DNA of 64,000 nucleotides from Priestia aryabhattai B8W22 (GTDB taxonomy: Bacteria; Bacillota; Bacilli; Bacillales; Bacillaceae_H): contig NZ_JYOO01000015.1 of assembly GCF_000956595.1 (NCBI RefSeq), forward strand, positions 58,266-122,265, written 5' to 3'. Under the pieces are notes generated by a model that had not been told where the DNA came from, did no database searches, and was given only the letters and a program-made list of their open reading frames with translations. Every line of letters starts with the position of its first letter. The stretch's first letter is position 1. This document shows positions 8,433 through 16,720 of this stretch, one piece after another. The translations under genes and the position numbers were made by a program.

Positions 8433-8627
8433 TTAGCTCCTAGGAATTTCTAGATACGTATAGGTGAAATCGCCACCGCGTCCGGCTATTCCACGAAAAT
8501 GTTTGAAATCAGGGCGATTTACTAAAAAAGGGCGAAAAGCAAGAAAGTCTTCTTTTTTAACTTTAATTTCGGTTACTTTTCCTTCACTTAACTCATTCAA
8601 CATATTTATTGCTGTTTGTTCATCCAT
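8433..8627 (-). CDS. Small conserved-looking protein downstream of patatin gene
   Basis: A 64-residue soluble protein, not recognised. The N-terminal half is helical (INMLNELSEGKV) with a Lys-rich stretch (EIKVKKEDFLAFR). The C-terminal half contains HFRGIAGRGGDFTYTYLEI, probably a beta hairpin. It starts 17 bases after the patatin-type phospholipase stop with a GAGGTG site, so the two very likely form an operon. No clear terminator follows. Confidence 0.68.
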   Translation of the reverse strand: MDEQTAINMLNELSEGKVTEIKVKKEDFLAFRPFLVNRPDFKHFRGIAGRGGDFTYTYLEIPRS

Positions 8628-8644
8628 TCAGTTTCACCTCGTTT

Positions 8645-9490
8645 TTAACTGCTCAGCCAATTTTGGAGAGATACAAATTGAGCTTCAGCTTCTTTATATC
8701 CTTGGTTGTAAAGAGCGTCGAGACGCTCACGATTCTTCTCAATTCGCCCTACTACAAGAGGGGTTTGCGGACGAATCACAAAGATATTCCCCTGTCTTTC
8801 CTGCTCTTCAATATATGACAATGTTTCATTATACAATTTATAGCGGTTCTCAAGCGCACGAGTCAGCCCATCATAATGACGATATTTGCGCTTCAATAAC
8901 CAAAGCATATTTGATTTCTTTTTTCGATATCCTTCGTTTCGCGTTAGCACAACAATATTTTTTCTATATCCATCTTGCACTGCTTTTTTAATTGGAATCG
9001 GATCACTGATTCCTCCGTCTAACAGCTCTTTTCCTTTATATGTAACGACAGGTGCTAAAAATGGAAGGGAACTAGAAGCGCGAACCGCTGTCAAAATGTC
9101 CCGGTCATACTCATCAAAATAAACGGGTTCTCCTGTTACGCAGTCCGTTGCTCCTACTACAAGCTTCTCTGTACGCTCAGCAAATGCCTCAAAGTCAAAT
9201 GGAAGAAGCTGATTAGGAATTTCATCAAAAACGAAATCCATGCCAAATATCTCTTTTGTTTTAAAATAATTTTTCCACGACAAGTAGCGAGGATCCTCTA
9301 AAAAATCTAAATTAGCTTTGCGACTTCTTCCTATTTGTCTAGATAAATAAGAAGTGGCATGACAAGCGCCGGCTGAAACGCCAATTACATACGGAAGGTA
9401 TAGATTTCTTTCCATAAAGTAATCTAAAACTCCAGTTGTATAAAGGCCTCTCATACCGCCTCCTTCGAGCACGAGTCCAGTATCTTTCAA
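8645..9490 (-). CDS. Patatin-like phospholipase
   Basis: Predicted Ser-Asp dyad lipid acyl hydrolase of the bacterial patatin group (YjjU-type). Every key motif is present: the oxyanion loop LEGGGMRGLYTTG (residues 8-20), the nucleophile elbow GVSAGA near residue 39 and the catalytic Asp in DGGISDPIP near residue 157. At 281 residues it has the usual length. The start codon is TTG, supported by AGAAGGTG. It is cytosolic, with no signal peptide. It leads a two-gene operon with the 64-residue protein. The substrate (phospholipid or other acyl ester) is unknown. Confidence 0.9.
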   Translation of the reverse strand: MKDTGLVLEGGGMRGLYTTGVLDYFMERNLYLPYVIGVSAGACHATSYLSRQIGRSRKANLDFLEDPRYLSWKNYFKTKEIFGMDFVFDEIPNQLLPFDFEAFAERTEKLVVGATDCVTGEPVYFDEYDRDILTAVRASSSLPFLAPVVTYKGKELLDGGISDPIPIKKAVQDGYRKNIVVLTRNEGYRKKKSNMLWLLKRKYRHYDGLTRALENRYKLYNETLSYIEEQERQGNIFVIRPQTPLVVGRIEKNRERLDALYNQGYKEAEAQFVSLQNWLSS

Positions 9491-9797
9491 TTTCTACACC
9501 TTCTAATTCTTATAATTTATGACAAGATTATACCTCGTTTATTATAACGAAAGATGAACAAAGATGGAACTGTCCTGCTTCTCTCTTTCGTTAAAGCAAC
9601 CAATTCCTTTTATTTCAAAGCACATTTTACTTATTTTTTCAATTTTATTTTATGTTTTTTCAAAAAACTCTTTACTAATTCCCAGTTTTAAGGCAAAATT
9701 GTAAAAAAGAAAACGCTAACTAGTTTTACTATTTTTAAAATTAAAACTATTTTAAAAATTAATAATGAACTAATTTAAAACAAAGGAGCGATGAATC

Positions 9798-9983
9798 ATG
9801 AAAATAGCAGAGGTAGGAAACTTGATAGAATTTAAAAATGGCTTACAGGGCATTGTCGAAAAAGTAAATGAAAACTCGGTGATTGTTGATTTGACTTACA
9901 TGACAAACTACCGCGATTTAGACTTAGAACAGCGAACTGTTGTTAATCACAAAAACTACACCATTATTAATCCAGCTATGTAA
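9798..9983 (+). CDS. ykvS: YkvS-family small protein (DUF2187)
   Basis: A 61-residue protein nearly matching B. subtilis YkvS as I recall it. The family signature is clear: VGNLIEFKNGLQGIVEKVNE, then SVIVDLTYMTNYRDLDL and TVVNHKNYTII. It is a small KOW/SH3-like beta fold of unknown role. AAAGGAG site before the ATG. It is monocistronic with a strong terminator. The AT-rich 306-base upstream gap has no recognisable element. Confidence 0.9.
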   Translation: MKIAEVGNLIEFKNGLQGIVEKVNENSVIVDLTYMTNYRDLDLEQRTVVNHKNYTIINPAM

Positions 9984-9988
9984 AGGGA

Positions 9989-10022
9989 AAAAGCAACCGG
10001 AACGCAAAAACGGTTGCTTTTT
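9989..10022. terminator. Bidirectional terminator, ykvS / 35-residue gene
   Basis: A 9-bp stem (9991-9999 with 10011-10019) is flanked by A and T tracts. It serves ykvS and the convergent tiny gene. Confidence 0.85.
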
Positions 10023-10129
10023 TATTGGTTTTGAAAGAATTGATTCTTTTGTTCTTCTGTAATAATTCCCAGCTTATACATGAGGTAAATATACTGTTGA
10101 ACCTTAACATCCTTCGAACTTTTTTTCAC
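10022..10129 (-). CDS. 35-residue small protein
   Basis: A short gene found by reading the minus strand. GTG start, GAGGGA ribosome site at proper spacing, 35 codons, and a stop on the terminator shared with ykvS. The product begins MKKSSKDVKVQQYIYLMYKL and has a Gly-Ile-Ile-Thr-Glu-Glu turn near the end, much like SHOCT-type C-terminal helices. Function unknown. The spacing, codon pattern and terminator make it likely real. Confidence 0.6.
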   Translation of the reverse strand: MKKSSKDVKVQQYIYLMYKLGIITEEQKNQFFQNQ

Positions 10130-10299
10130 TGTATTCCCTCTTTTCTGAAATGTTTCTTCATACAATAATATATGGCTAAGATAAAAAAAGTTTCCTTAAA
10201 GAAACAAAAACAGGCCCCATTTTTTCTTGAAAGGGTCTTATTTTCGTGTGACAATAAGAACAAGCTACTACTACCTACTTACCGAAAGGAATTATTAGC

Positions 10300-10527
10300 A
10301 TGTTTGATACTGTATTGTTTATCGTTGCACTTATTGTCATTCTTTTTTTCATCGTGCAGTTCGTTTTTAAACGCAAGCAAACTTCAAATAAAAAAACATC
10401 CGTTGAACCCATGAATTATGCCGAAGAAGATTCTAACTCCTACACAAGCTGGAGTGAATCTGCTGCTAATCACGATCACGATGGTGATGGGGATGGCGAT
10501 GGGAACGCGGATGCTGACGGAAGATAG
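10300..10527 (+). CDS. Small membrane protein with Asp/Gly-rich tail
   Basis: A 75-residue protein. Residues 3-25 form a single hydrophobic segment, followed by a basic stop-transfer (FKRKQ), a Ser/Thr/Glu-rich linker and a tail of alternating His, Asp and Gly (HDHDGDGDGDGNADADG). The tail looks able to bind divalent metals, but no EF-hand is complete. An AAAGGAATT site precedes the ATG and a strong terminator follows. Not recognised. Similar anchored DGD-tailed proteins occur in Bacillus without known function. Confidence 0.7.
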   Translation: MFDTVLFIVALIVILFFIVQFVFKRKQTSNKKTSVEPMNYAEEDSNSYTSWSESAANHDHDGDGDGDGNADADGR

Positions 10528-10560
10528 AAAAAAGCCTCTTCATATGAAGAGGCTTTTCTT
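10528..10560. terminator. Bidirectional terminator
   Basis: A 26-base near-perfect palindrome (10531-10556) with A and T flanks lies between two convergent stops. Confidence 0.88.
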
Positions 10561-11261
10561 TATTTTGATAACACGCGCTTGCCGTTGGTAAACGAATAAT
10601 AGCATTCACCTGTATAGATATCTTGGCTTTCATGTACATGAACACCGCATTTATCTTCAAGTGCAGCTTTCATCATGGATTTGGCTACGTTATACGCTTT
10701 AATTGGACGATACTTTCTCCACTTTCCTACAAGGCAAAATGAACACGACTTTAACGTGTATCCCCCAAGCTTTTCAAATAGGCGAAACTCTTGGCGCTTA
10801 CCTAATAATAACGATGGGCGGAAAAAGTGAGTAGAACGGATATATAAGCTTGCGATATCTTCTTCTACTTGCCCCTTTACTTTACTGTAAAAGAATGGCG
10901 AACGAAGATCAGCACCAATTGCTGTAATCGTTAAAAAGTTTTTGCAGCGATATTTTTCTGCACATTTAGCCGCTTTTAAAGGAAATTCGTAGTCAACTTT
11001 AATGAATTTCGCTTTTGTTTTTGCTTTTTTCATTGTCGTGCCTAAACAGCAATATACATCATCAACTGCAAAGCATTCTTCGTGCTTATCAAGCTCTGAA
11101 AAATCAATTTCGAGCTGACGTAGCTTTGTGTGTTCGATTGGTAGCTTTTTTCGAACAAACACTGTCACATCGTTATATAAGCTGTTGCTTAATAACATTT
11201 TTAAAAGTTCTTGACCAACAAGTCCGCTTGCACCTAATACTAATGCTGATCTCTGTGACAT
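10560..11261 (-). CDS. NAD(P)-binding Rossmann protein of the HTATIP2/NmrA-like group
   Basis: A 233-residue atypical short-chain dehydrogenase. The N-terminal nucleotide motif is clear (ALVLGASGLVGQELLKMLL). DVYCCLGTTMKKAK near residue 70 and YSKVKGQVEE near residue 130 (the Tyr-x-x-x-Lys pair) match HTATIP2/TIP30-like oxidoreductases. Substrate unknown. A GAGAAGGTG site precedes the ATG. It is transcribed alone, between the shared terminator and queF. Confidence 0.85.
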   Translation of the reverse strand: MSQRSALVLGASGLVGQELLKMLLSNSLYNDVTVFVRKKLPIEHTKLRQLEIDFSELDKHEECFAVDDVYCCLGTTMKKAKTKAKFIKVDYEFPLKAAKCAEKYRCKNFLTITAIGADLRSPFFYSKVKGQVEEDIASLYIRSTHFFRPSLLLGKRQEFRLFEKLGGYTLKSCSFCLVGKWRKYRPIKAYNVAKSMMKAALEDKCGVHVHESQDIYTGECYYSFTNGKRVLSK

Positions 11262-11296
11262 TCTTTCACCTTCTCATCTGTTGTTTTTGCAATGGA

Positions 11297-11322
11297 AAAC
11301 AGGTTGCATACACAACCTGTTT
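11297..11322 (-). terminator. Terminator of the que operon
   Basis: A 10-bp stem (11297-11306 with 11313-11322) lies just downstream of queF. The T tract is short on the minus strand, so strength is moderate. Confidence 0.65.
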
Positions 11323-11329
11323 GTTCGAA

Positions 11330-11827
11330 TTAACGATTATCAATTGTTTCTGGGTATAAATCATGATTCATTAGGCGATAATTAGCCATTTCTTCATATT
11401 TCGTACCAGGGCGGCCATAGTTTGTATATGGATCAATTGAAATTCCGCCGCGTGGTGTGAATTTTCCCCATACTTCAATATACCTTGGATTCATCAGTTT
11501 AATTAAGTCATTCATAATAATATTCATACAGTCTTCATGGAAATCTCCATGGTTACGGAAGCTGAACAAATAAAGCTTTAACGACTTGCTTTCCACCATT
11601 TTTTCATCTGGAATGTAACTAATATAAATGGTTGCGAAATCCGGCTGACCCGTTTTTGGACATAAGCTCGTAAATTCCGGACAGTTGAATTTCACAAAAT
11701 AATCACGATTTGGATGTTTGTTATCAAATGCTTCTAGAATCTCTGGTGAATATTCAAACAAATAGTTTGTTCCTTGATTTCCAAGGAGTGATACACCTTC
11801 TAATTCTTCATCTTTTCGACCGCTCAT
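11330..11827 (-). CDS. queF: NADPH-dependent preQ0 reductase (7-cyano-7-deazaguanine reductase)
   Basis: Reduces the nitrile of preQ0 to the amine preQ1, the last free-base step of queuosine synthesis. A 165-residue unimodular QueF of the T-fold. The catalytic Cys lies in [14 protein letters not shown] (Cys56), and the substrate-binding and NADPH motifs are [12 protein letters not shown] and NHGDFHEDC. The start was set ten codons inside the longest frame at the ATG of MSGRKDE, which follows GAGAGGAA and agrees with the B. subtilis length. Last gene of queCDEF, 98 bases after queE. Confidence 0.96.
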   Translation of the reverse strand: MSGRKDEELEGVSLLGNQGTNYLFEYSPEILEAFDNKHPNRDYFVKFNCPEFTSLCPKTGQPDFATIYISYIPDEKMVESKSLKLYLFSFRNHGDFHEDCMNIIMNDLIKLMNPRYIEVWGKFTPRGGISIDPYTNYGRPGTKYEEMANYRLMNHDLYPETIDNR

Positions 11828-11925
11828 TTGCATTTCCTCTCTTTCTACGATTGTCATTCTAACAGCGTTTTTTTATTTTGTATATATCTGTTTTTATTTT
11901 TCTTTGTAAATTTTTTGCTATGCGC

Positions 11926-12657
11926 TTACACGCCTCGTTTATTTCCCCAAACCAGGGCGTGAACCTGCGGCAGAACTCTTACATCGTTCATGTTTTTAGC
12001 TGCCACTGCCTTGTCGATTAACCACTCATACTTTTTAAGCAATTCTTGTGTTAACGACGCATTATCGATTGTCGTTAAGTCCTCGTTGCCTACTTGAACA
12101 AAAAATGGAACCTCAGGATAACGTTCATGAACAGATGCTGCATACTCAAAGTCCTCATCATTAAATATAACGACTTTTATGCTTATGTGCCCCATGCGTT
12201 TTTCCTTTATTAATGTCTCTATAATATCGTCTAATACGGAGAAATTTGTTTTCATTAATGAGCTTGGAGGCTTAGGAGAAATCGTTAAATCATCGATCTT
12301 TAGGAACCAATCCTGATAACGGCTTCCCTGAGTTTCAAGTGCTGCTTTTACCCCATGACTGTGCAAAAGCTCTACAAGTGAACCAATTGCCTTGATAAGC
12401 GCAGGGTTTCCCCCAGAAATGGTGACGTGATCAAAGCACTCTCCTCCAATTTCTTTTAGCTCCATCCAAATTTGTTCTGCTGTTAGCTGACGAATATCGT
12501 TTTTAGCTGATCCATCCCATGTAAAAGCTGAATCACACCAGCTGCAGGAATAATCACAGCCTGCGGTACGAACAAACATCGTCTTACGTCCTACAACCAT
12601 TCCTTCCCCTTGAATCGTTGGTCCGAATATTTCAAGTACTGGAATTGTATTAGCCAC
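11926..12657 (-). CDS. queE: 7-carboxy-7-deazaguanine synthase (radical SAM)
   Basis: Converts CPH4 (6-carboxytetrahydropterin) to 7-carboxy-7-deazaguanine. The radical SAM cluster motif is CDYSCSWC near residue 34 (Cx3Cx2C), preceded by PTIQGEG, the substrate loop typical of QueE. At 243 residues it has normal length. GTG start with AGAAGGTG inside the end of queD; the two frames overlap by 8 bases, so translation is probably coupled. Confidence 0.95.
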   Translation of the reverse strand: MANTIPVLEIFGPTIQGEGMVVGRKTMFVRTAGCDYSCSWCDSAFTWDGSAKNDIRQLTAEQIWMELKEIGGECFDHVTISGGNPALIKAIGSLVELLHSHGVKAALETQGSRYQDWFLKIDDLTISPKPPSSLMKTNFSVLDDIIETLIKEKRMGHISIKVVIFNDEDFEYAASVHERYPEVPFFVQVGNEDLTTIDNASLTQELLKKYEWLIDKAVAAKNMNDVRVLPQVHALVWGNKRGV

Positions 12658-13090
12658 GTTTTTTCACCTTCTTTGGGCGGTAAACTACGTAACTTGTCGG
12701 CGTTTCCCGCACGAATACTTGTACGCAAGAAGGCTTATTTGGTAGTGTGTCTAGATATTCTTGAACCAACTCATAAATTTTACGAGCAACAACTTCAGTT
12801 GTAGGAAAATCATTTGGATTTTCTTCGTTAAAGATAGAATGATCGTTCAATAATGTATGATCAAATTGACCAGAAACAATTTTTTTCAATAGCGCAAAGT
12901 TTACTAAAAAACCCGCTTCGTCTAATGTATCTCCGGCAACAGTTAGATTTACAAAATACGTATGTCCATGGACTTGACGGCATTTTCCTGCTTCTGGGTG
13001 AGGAACAAAATGTGCCGCAGCAAACTGCATATCTTTGTTCAGTTCATATTCATAGTCATGAAATACTTGAGGATACATTTGTTGCAGCAT
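12650..13090 (-). CDS. queD: 6-carboxy-5,6,7,8-tetrahydropterin synthase
   Basis: Makes 6-carboxytetrahydropterin from dihydroneopterin triphosphate. A 146-residue T-fold enzyme. The zinc ligands are the His in AAAHFV and the pair in VHGHTY, and the catalytic Cys lies in GKCRQ just before them. The longest frame runs far into queC; the true start is the ATG of MLQQMYP, which overlaps the queC stop in the form TAATG and has GGAGGAG before it. Confidence 0.95.
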   Translation of the reverse strand: MLQQMYPQVFHDYEYELNKDMQFAAAHFVPHPEAGKCRQVHGHTYFVNLTVAGDTLDEAGFLVNFALLKKIVSGQFDHTLLNDHSIFNEENPNDFPTTEVVARKIYELVQEYLDTLPNKPSCVQVFVRETPTSYVVYRPKKVKKRG

Positions 13091-13758
13091 TATTTCTCTC
13101 CTCCTTCTTTTGTTTGCAAGTATTGATCTAACCCGCGTTTTCGCAATTGACATGCGGGACATTCGCCGCATCCATCAGCAACAATACCGTTGTAGCACGT
13201 TAACGTTTTTTCGCGCACATACTCAAGCGCCCCTAACTCATCAGCTAAAGCCCACGTTTCTGCTTTATCAATCCACATGAGCGGTGTATGAATTACAAAC
13301 TCAAAGTCCATTGATAAGTTAAGCGTAACGTTTAACGATTTCACAAATACATCTCGGCAGTCTGGATATCCTGAAAAATCAGTTTCACAAACGCCTGTTA
13401 CGATATGGCGGCCTCCGCTGTTCTTAGCCAGTACGGCTGCAAATGACAAAAATAACAGATTGCGGCCATCCACAAACGTGGTAGGCAATTCTCCTTCTTT
13501 TTGCTCGATAGCAATATCATCTCGCGTTAATGCATTTGGTGCTAATTGATTTAAAAGTGACATATCTAATACGGTATGCTTCACACCCAAATCAGCTGCA
13601 ATAGCCTTTGCTACCTCTATTTCTTGACTATGACGCTGACCGTATTGAAAAGTAACCGTTTCTACTTCTTTAAAGTTTTTTAAAGCCCAAAATAAACATG
13701 TTGTACTATCTTGACCCCCGCTAAATACAACAATAGCTTTTTCATTTTTCATCATCAT
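13090..13758 (-). CDS. queC: 7-cyano-7-deazaguanine (preQ0) synthase
   Basis: ATP-dependent conversion of 7-carboxy-7-deazaguanine to preQ0. The PP-loop is [11 protein letters not shown] near residue 13, and the four zinc Cys sit at the C-terminus (CYNG through [14 protein letters not shown]). 222 residues. Three ATG codons stand in a row; AAAGGAG favours the first. First gene of queCDEF, transcribed from beyond a preQ1 riboswitch, so expression should fall when preQ1 is plentiful. Confidence 0.96.
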   Translation of the reverse strand: MMMKNEKAIVVFSGGQDSTTCLFWALKNFKEVETVTFQYGQRHSQEIEVAKAIAADLGVKHTVLDMSLLNQLAPNALTRDDIAIEQKEGELPTTFVDGRNLLFLSFAAVLAKNSGGRHIVTGVCETDFSGYPDCRDVFVKSLNVTLNLSMDFEFVIHTPLMWIDKAETWALADELGALEYVREKTLTCYNGIVADGCGECPACQLRKRGLDQYLQTKEGGEK

Positions 13759-13841
13759 TGTTCGTCTCCTTTTTGATTGAAATCAAAAGAAGAAGAAACT
13801 TTATTGAACCGTTCGTTCCCTTTGTGACTAATTTATAACAC

Positions 13842-13872
13842 AAAAAAGAGACTGCTCTTTTCCAGCAATCTC
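13842..13872 (-). terminator. Terminator in the queC leader
   Basis: A 9-bp stem (13848-13856 with 13864-13872, one wobble pair) is followed on the minus strand by six T. It lies between the preQ1 aptamer and queC, the likely expression platform. Confidence 0.75.
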
Positions 13873-13990
13873 CCTAAAAAGCAACTAAGATACACGTCCT
13901 CGCCAGCATACACGTCAAAAAGACGTATTTGTAGAAAAGCACGCGAAAGAAGACACGCTAAAACCGTGTCTTTTGTCATCAACGATGATC

Positions 13991-14026
13991 TTAGTTTTTT
14001 ATAGAGGGAGTTTTCGAACCTCTCCC
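13991..14026 (-). ncRNA. PreQ1-I riboswitch aptamer
   Basis: The minus strand reads GAGAGGTTCGAAAACTCCC followed by TCTATAAAAAACTAAG. This is the compact preQ1-I aptamer: a P1 stem, a short loop, then the A-rich tail that forms the pseudoknot. It lies about 230 bases before queC with a terminator between, so transcriptional attenuation is likely. An open frame across it (13833-14069) is a shadow. Confidence 0.9.
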
Positions 14027-14100
14027 GTACATATACAATCGTGTACGGCGTTTCTTCTTGAATTGTCATCGTATACTATACCACATGCGTATAAATAATG

Positions 14101-15222
14101 CTATGTTTGTTGGTTTTTATCGCCTTTGGCTGCCTTATTTTTCTTTATATAAGAAAGAGCAATAAATAATAAGGGAAAACAGAGGCTTAGTACGAATAAA
14201 TAAAACGGCCAGTAATATTTTTCAAAATAATTAAAGTATGCTGTATTCGGAATAATATAATACGCTACGCCTGTAATAATTAGGCCTAAAGGAAAGCTTA
14301 AAAAATTACGCACTCGTAAATTACACAATTGGACGATACTTAACTGAATAGCATAGAACACAATGACAACTTTAAAAAAGATAGATAACATCCAAATAAT
14401 AGCTACTAATACTTCAACATGCTGAATTGTGGCACCTAACGAAATCATTTTTCCTAATAAATAAACTGGGTAGCTGTGCATCGATGCAATATTCGCGCCA
14501 AGCGCTAATATACAAGCCGCAACTGCAATTATAATCGTCAAGCCTGATGCGACAGTGCCCATTACAAACATTCTTTTCACCTTTTTCTCATCTTTTATAT
14601 GAGGCGTAATCATTAGAACGAAAACTAACTCCATAAATGGATTTCCTAAAAAATAAGTGGTTCCTAACACTAAATCAGCCATGCGGAATTCAAACAAAGG
14701 ATAAAGACGATCTATTTTCATCTGAGGAATATTTAAAACAATTAACAATAAAAACGGCACAATAATCCACGGCAAAAAGATTTCCGCCGTTCTCGCTATC
14801 ACTTCAATACCTAGATAGCCTCCGTATATGACAGCTAATAGAACAAGAGCGTGAATCCACGTAGGAAGCGTTTCAGGAACAATTTGAGTCGTCATAAACG
14901 TACTGATATCTCGAAGCGAGAATGTAGATTGGATGAACATAAAGAAAATGTAGATAAGAGAAATACAAGTTCCGGCATAAGGACCTAGCGCCTTTTTAGC
15001 TATTTGAATGAATGTTTGCTGAGGGTAACGCTGAATCAGCCATAAAAGCACCGCAACAATTAAAAGTGCAAAGCCCATAGTAAGCACACCGCAAAACCAC
15101 GCATTTTGTCTATTGGTTTCTAATAACGTAGCAGGAACTGCCAAAATAGCGCTTCCGATACAAAAAACATAAATTAGAAAAAGAAATTGTTTTGGACTAA
15201 TAAATTCTTTTATTTGCATCAT
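14101..15222 (-). CDS. Germinant receptor B subunit (GerAB/GerKB-type spore permease)
   Basis: Integral inner-membrane subunit of a spore germinant receptor, of the amino acid/polyamine/organocation fold; in this family the B subunit is thought to hold the germinant-binding site. About 373 residues with ten predicted spans. The start was moved to the ATG of MMQIKEFISPKQ: GAGAAGGTG precedes it, while the upstream GTG that overlaps the D-subunit stop has no site. Last gene of the operon A-C-D-B. No good terminator was seen before the que promoter region. Confidence 0.9.
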   Translation of the reverse strand: MMQIKEFISPKQFLFLIYVFCIGSAILAVPATLLETNRQNAWFCGVLTMGFALLIVAVLLWLIQRYPQQTFIQIAKKALGPYAGTCISLIYIFFMFIQSTFSLRDISTFMTTQIVPETLPTWIHALVLLAVIYGGYLGIEVIARTAEIFLPWIIVPFLLLIVLNIPQMKIDRLYPLFEFRMADLVLGTTYFLGNPFMELVFVLMITPHIKDEKKVKRMFVMGTVASGLTIIIAVAACILALGANIASMHSYPVYLLGKMISLGATIQHVEVLVAIIWMLSIFFKVVIVFYAIQLSIVQLCNLRVRNFLSFPLGLIITGVAYYIIPNTAYFNYFEKYYWPFYLFVLSLCFPLLFIALSYIKKNKAAKGDKNQQT

Positions 15223-15248
15223 ACGCACCTTCTCTCTTACATGCTTGC

Positions 15249-15485
15249 TCACGGGAAAAACAGATGATGAACAGTTTTAGTAAGAGGCTTAATTAAGGCC
15301 TCTAAAAAGTACAGAGGCGTAGGAACTTCTTTACGAAGGGTAATCGCTCCCCAAAAGAATAGACCCAAGCCTATGAGGCAAAAATAGACGACTATTTCAC
15401 GGTAATACTTTTTCTTTCGGAAATTGATGATGATTTTTTTAGTCAAATAAGCAAGCAGTACAAGTAAGGCGATAAATCCCTCCAT
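15249..15485 (-). CDS. Small two-span D-type subunit of a germinant receptor
   Basis: A 78-residue membrane protein with two predicted spans (about 4-20 and 33-50), a Lys-rich loop between them (NFRKKKYYRE) and a C-terminal tail of mixed character. Small D proteins with two spans are known in some Bacillus ger operons and modulate receptor function. Size, topology and position inside a ger operon support this call. AAGGAG site; 11 bases after the C-subunit stop. Confidence 0.75.
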   Translation of the reverse strand: MEGFIALLVLLAYLTKKIIINFRKKKYYREIVVYFCLIGLGLFFWGAITLRKEVPTPLYFLEALIKPLTKTVHHLFFP

Positions 15486-15496
15486 TTTCTTTCTCC

Positions 15497-16696
15497 TTAA
15501 TGCTTCATTTGCTTCATATATGAGTTATTTAACGTGCCTAAGCGGCGGATTTGAACTTTTGCATCTAAATCGACGGTTAAATCTTCTGCATAAATTCTGT
15601 TCCAGTCTCTTTTCATTTTGTACCATCTCTTTACATCCTGTCTGTAAAATGCTTCGCCAAAACCAAAGATATCGCTTTTGTAGGTTTTTTGAGCTTTTTC
15701 CACCGCATCATTCATTTTTTCTTTTACGTCTGCTGCTGTTTTTCGTTCCAGCATATTGATTACAGCCGGGTCCTGTAAATTCACTTGACACTCTACATCA
15801 GCTACGTTCGCTTCACCTTTTAAATTAACGTGAATATGAGGTTTATGGTTTTTCATAGTAGCTGTCACCTTCACATTCGTTCGGAGCATCTCTACTCCGA
15901 CGATATCGTGCTGTTTTTCTTTCTTTTCACATGGAATAACAATTAATGTACTTTTTACATTTCCTGTAATATAGTTATATCCTTTACTTTCATCTTCATT
16001 GAACCAGCCGAGAAGCTTATCATTTTGAAAGACACCTAACCCTTTGAAATTGAGCAAGGTGGAAAGATTAGTGCGGGAAATGTTGGACATATCTCCTGCC
16101 TTTTTCACGTCGCCTTTCACCAATACTCCTGATAACACCGCCTGCTTTCCTTCACTCGTTAAGTTACTGATTAGTTCATTTAACTTCACTCCTCTAGTAG
16201 GTGCCCAAATACGCTGTGACACATCTAATGAGGCAAACATATGATTAGCCGGTATTTTTTCGATTGTTGTCAATACGTTTAGCACGCTCGATGCTTTCGT
16301 GTTTTTAGCAACAACAACAAAATAATCGGTACGCACTTCATGATCCCGAGCAAAGAAATCAAGAACTTCGGCGATACCGTCTTTCGCCATGCTTTCGCTA
16401 ATGACTAGCATTCGTAAATGAGAAAGATAAATTTTCCGCGGGGATTTTGTCGTTATTTTTCTTAACCCTTCCATTACAGACGAAGCCTTAATAGAGAATG
16501 TGGTAACAGAAGGCCCGTTTGTAGGAGTTTTGGCTTGAATATCACCAGGGTTAATCAGCTGAACTGTAACAATAATGCCATCTTCTGCTTTATCAATTCC
16601 GACAGCAACCGTAATGGCTAGCTCATTCAACTCTCGACTGCTCCAGCAGCCGCTTAACAGCAATGAACAGATACATAACATCAGAAATGCTTTCAT
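15497..16696 (-). CDS. Germinant receptor C subunit (GerAC-type lipoprotein)
   Basis: Lipoprotein subunit of the germinant receptor, on the outer face of the spore inner membrane. 399 residues. The signal peptide ends in the lipobox LLSGCWS, so Cys is lipidated. Then comes the GerAC N-terminal region (RELNELAITVAVGIDK) and the C-terminal domain. The start chosen is the ATG of MKAFLML, seven codons inside a GTG-initiated frame, since AGGCGG precedes the ATG and nothing precedes the GTG. 24 bases after the A-subunit gene. Confidence 0.9.
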   Translation of the reverse strand: MKAFLMLCICSLLLSGCWSSRELNELAITVAVGIDKAEDGIIVTVQLINPGDIQAKTPTNGPSVTTFSIKASSVMEGLRKITTKSPRKIYLSHLRMLVISESMAKDGIAEVLDFFARDHEVRTDYFVVVAKNTKASSVLNVLTTIEKIPANHMFASLDVSQRIWAPTRGVKLNELISNLTSEGKQAVLSGVLVKGDVKKAGDMSNISRTNLSTLLNFKGLGVFQNDKLLGWFNEDESKGYNYITGNVKSTLIVIPCEKKEKQHDIVGVEMLRTNVKVTATMKNHKPHIHVNLKGEANVADVECQVNLQDPAVINMLERKTAADVKEKMNDAVEKAQKTYKSDIFGFGEAFYRQDVKRWYKMKRDWNRIYAEDLTVDLDAKVQIRRLGTLNNSYMKQMKH

Positions 16697-16720
16697 AGTA
16701 ACCGGCCGCCTTTGCACAGT

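Noticed and set aside
10172..10414. 80-residue open frame (+) upstream of the Asp/Gly-tailed protein
   Set aside because: It overlaps the well supported gene at 10300 in another frame and has no good ribosome site.
13833..14069. 78-residue open frame (-) in the queC leader
   Set aside because: It covers the preQ1 aptamer and the terminator, so the RNA elements explain the sequence.
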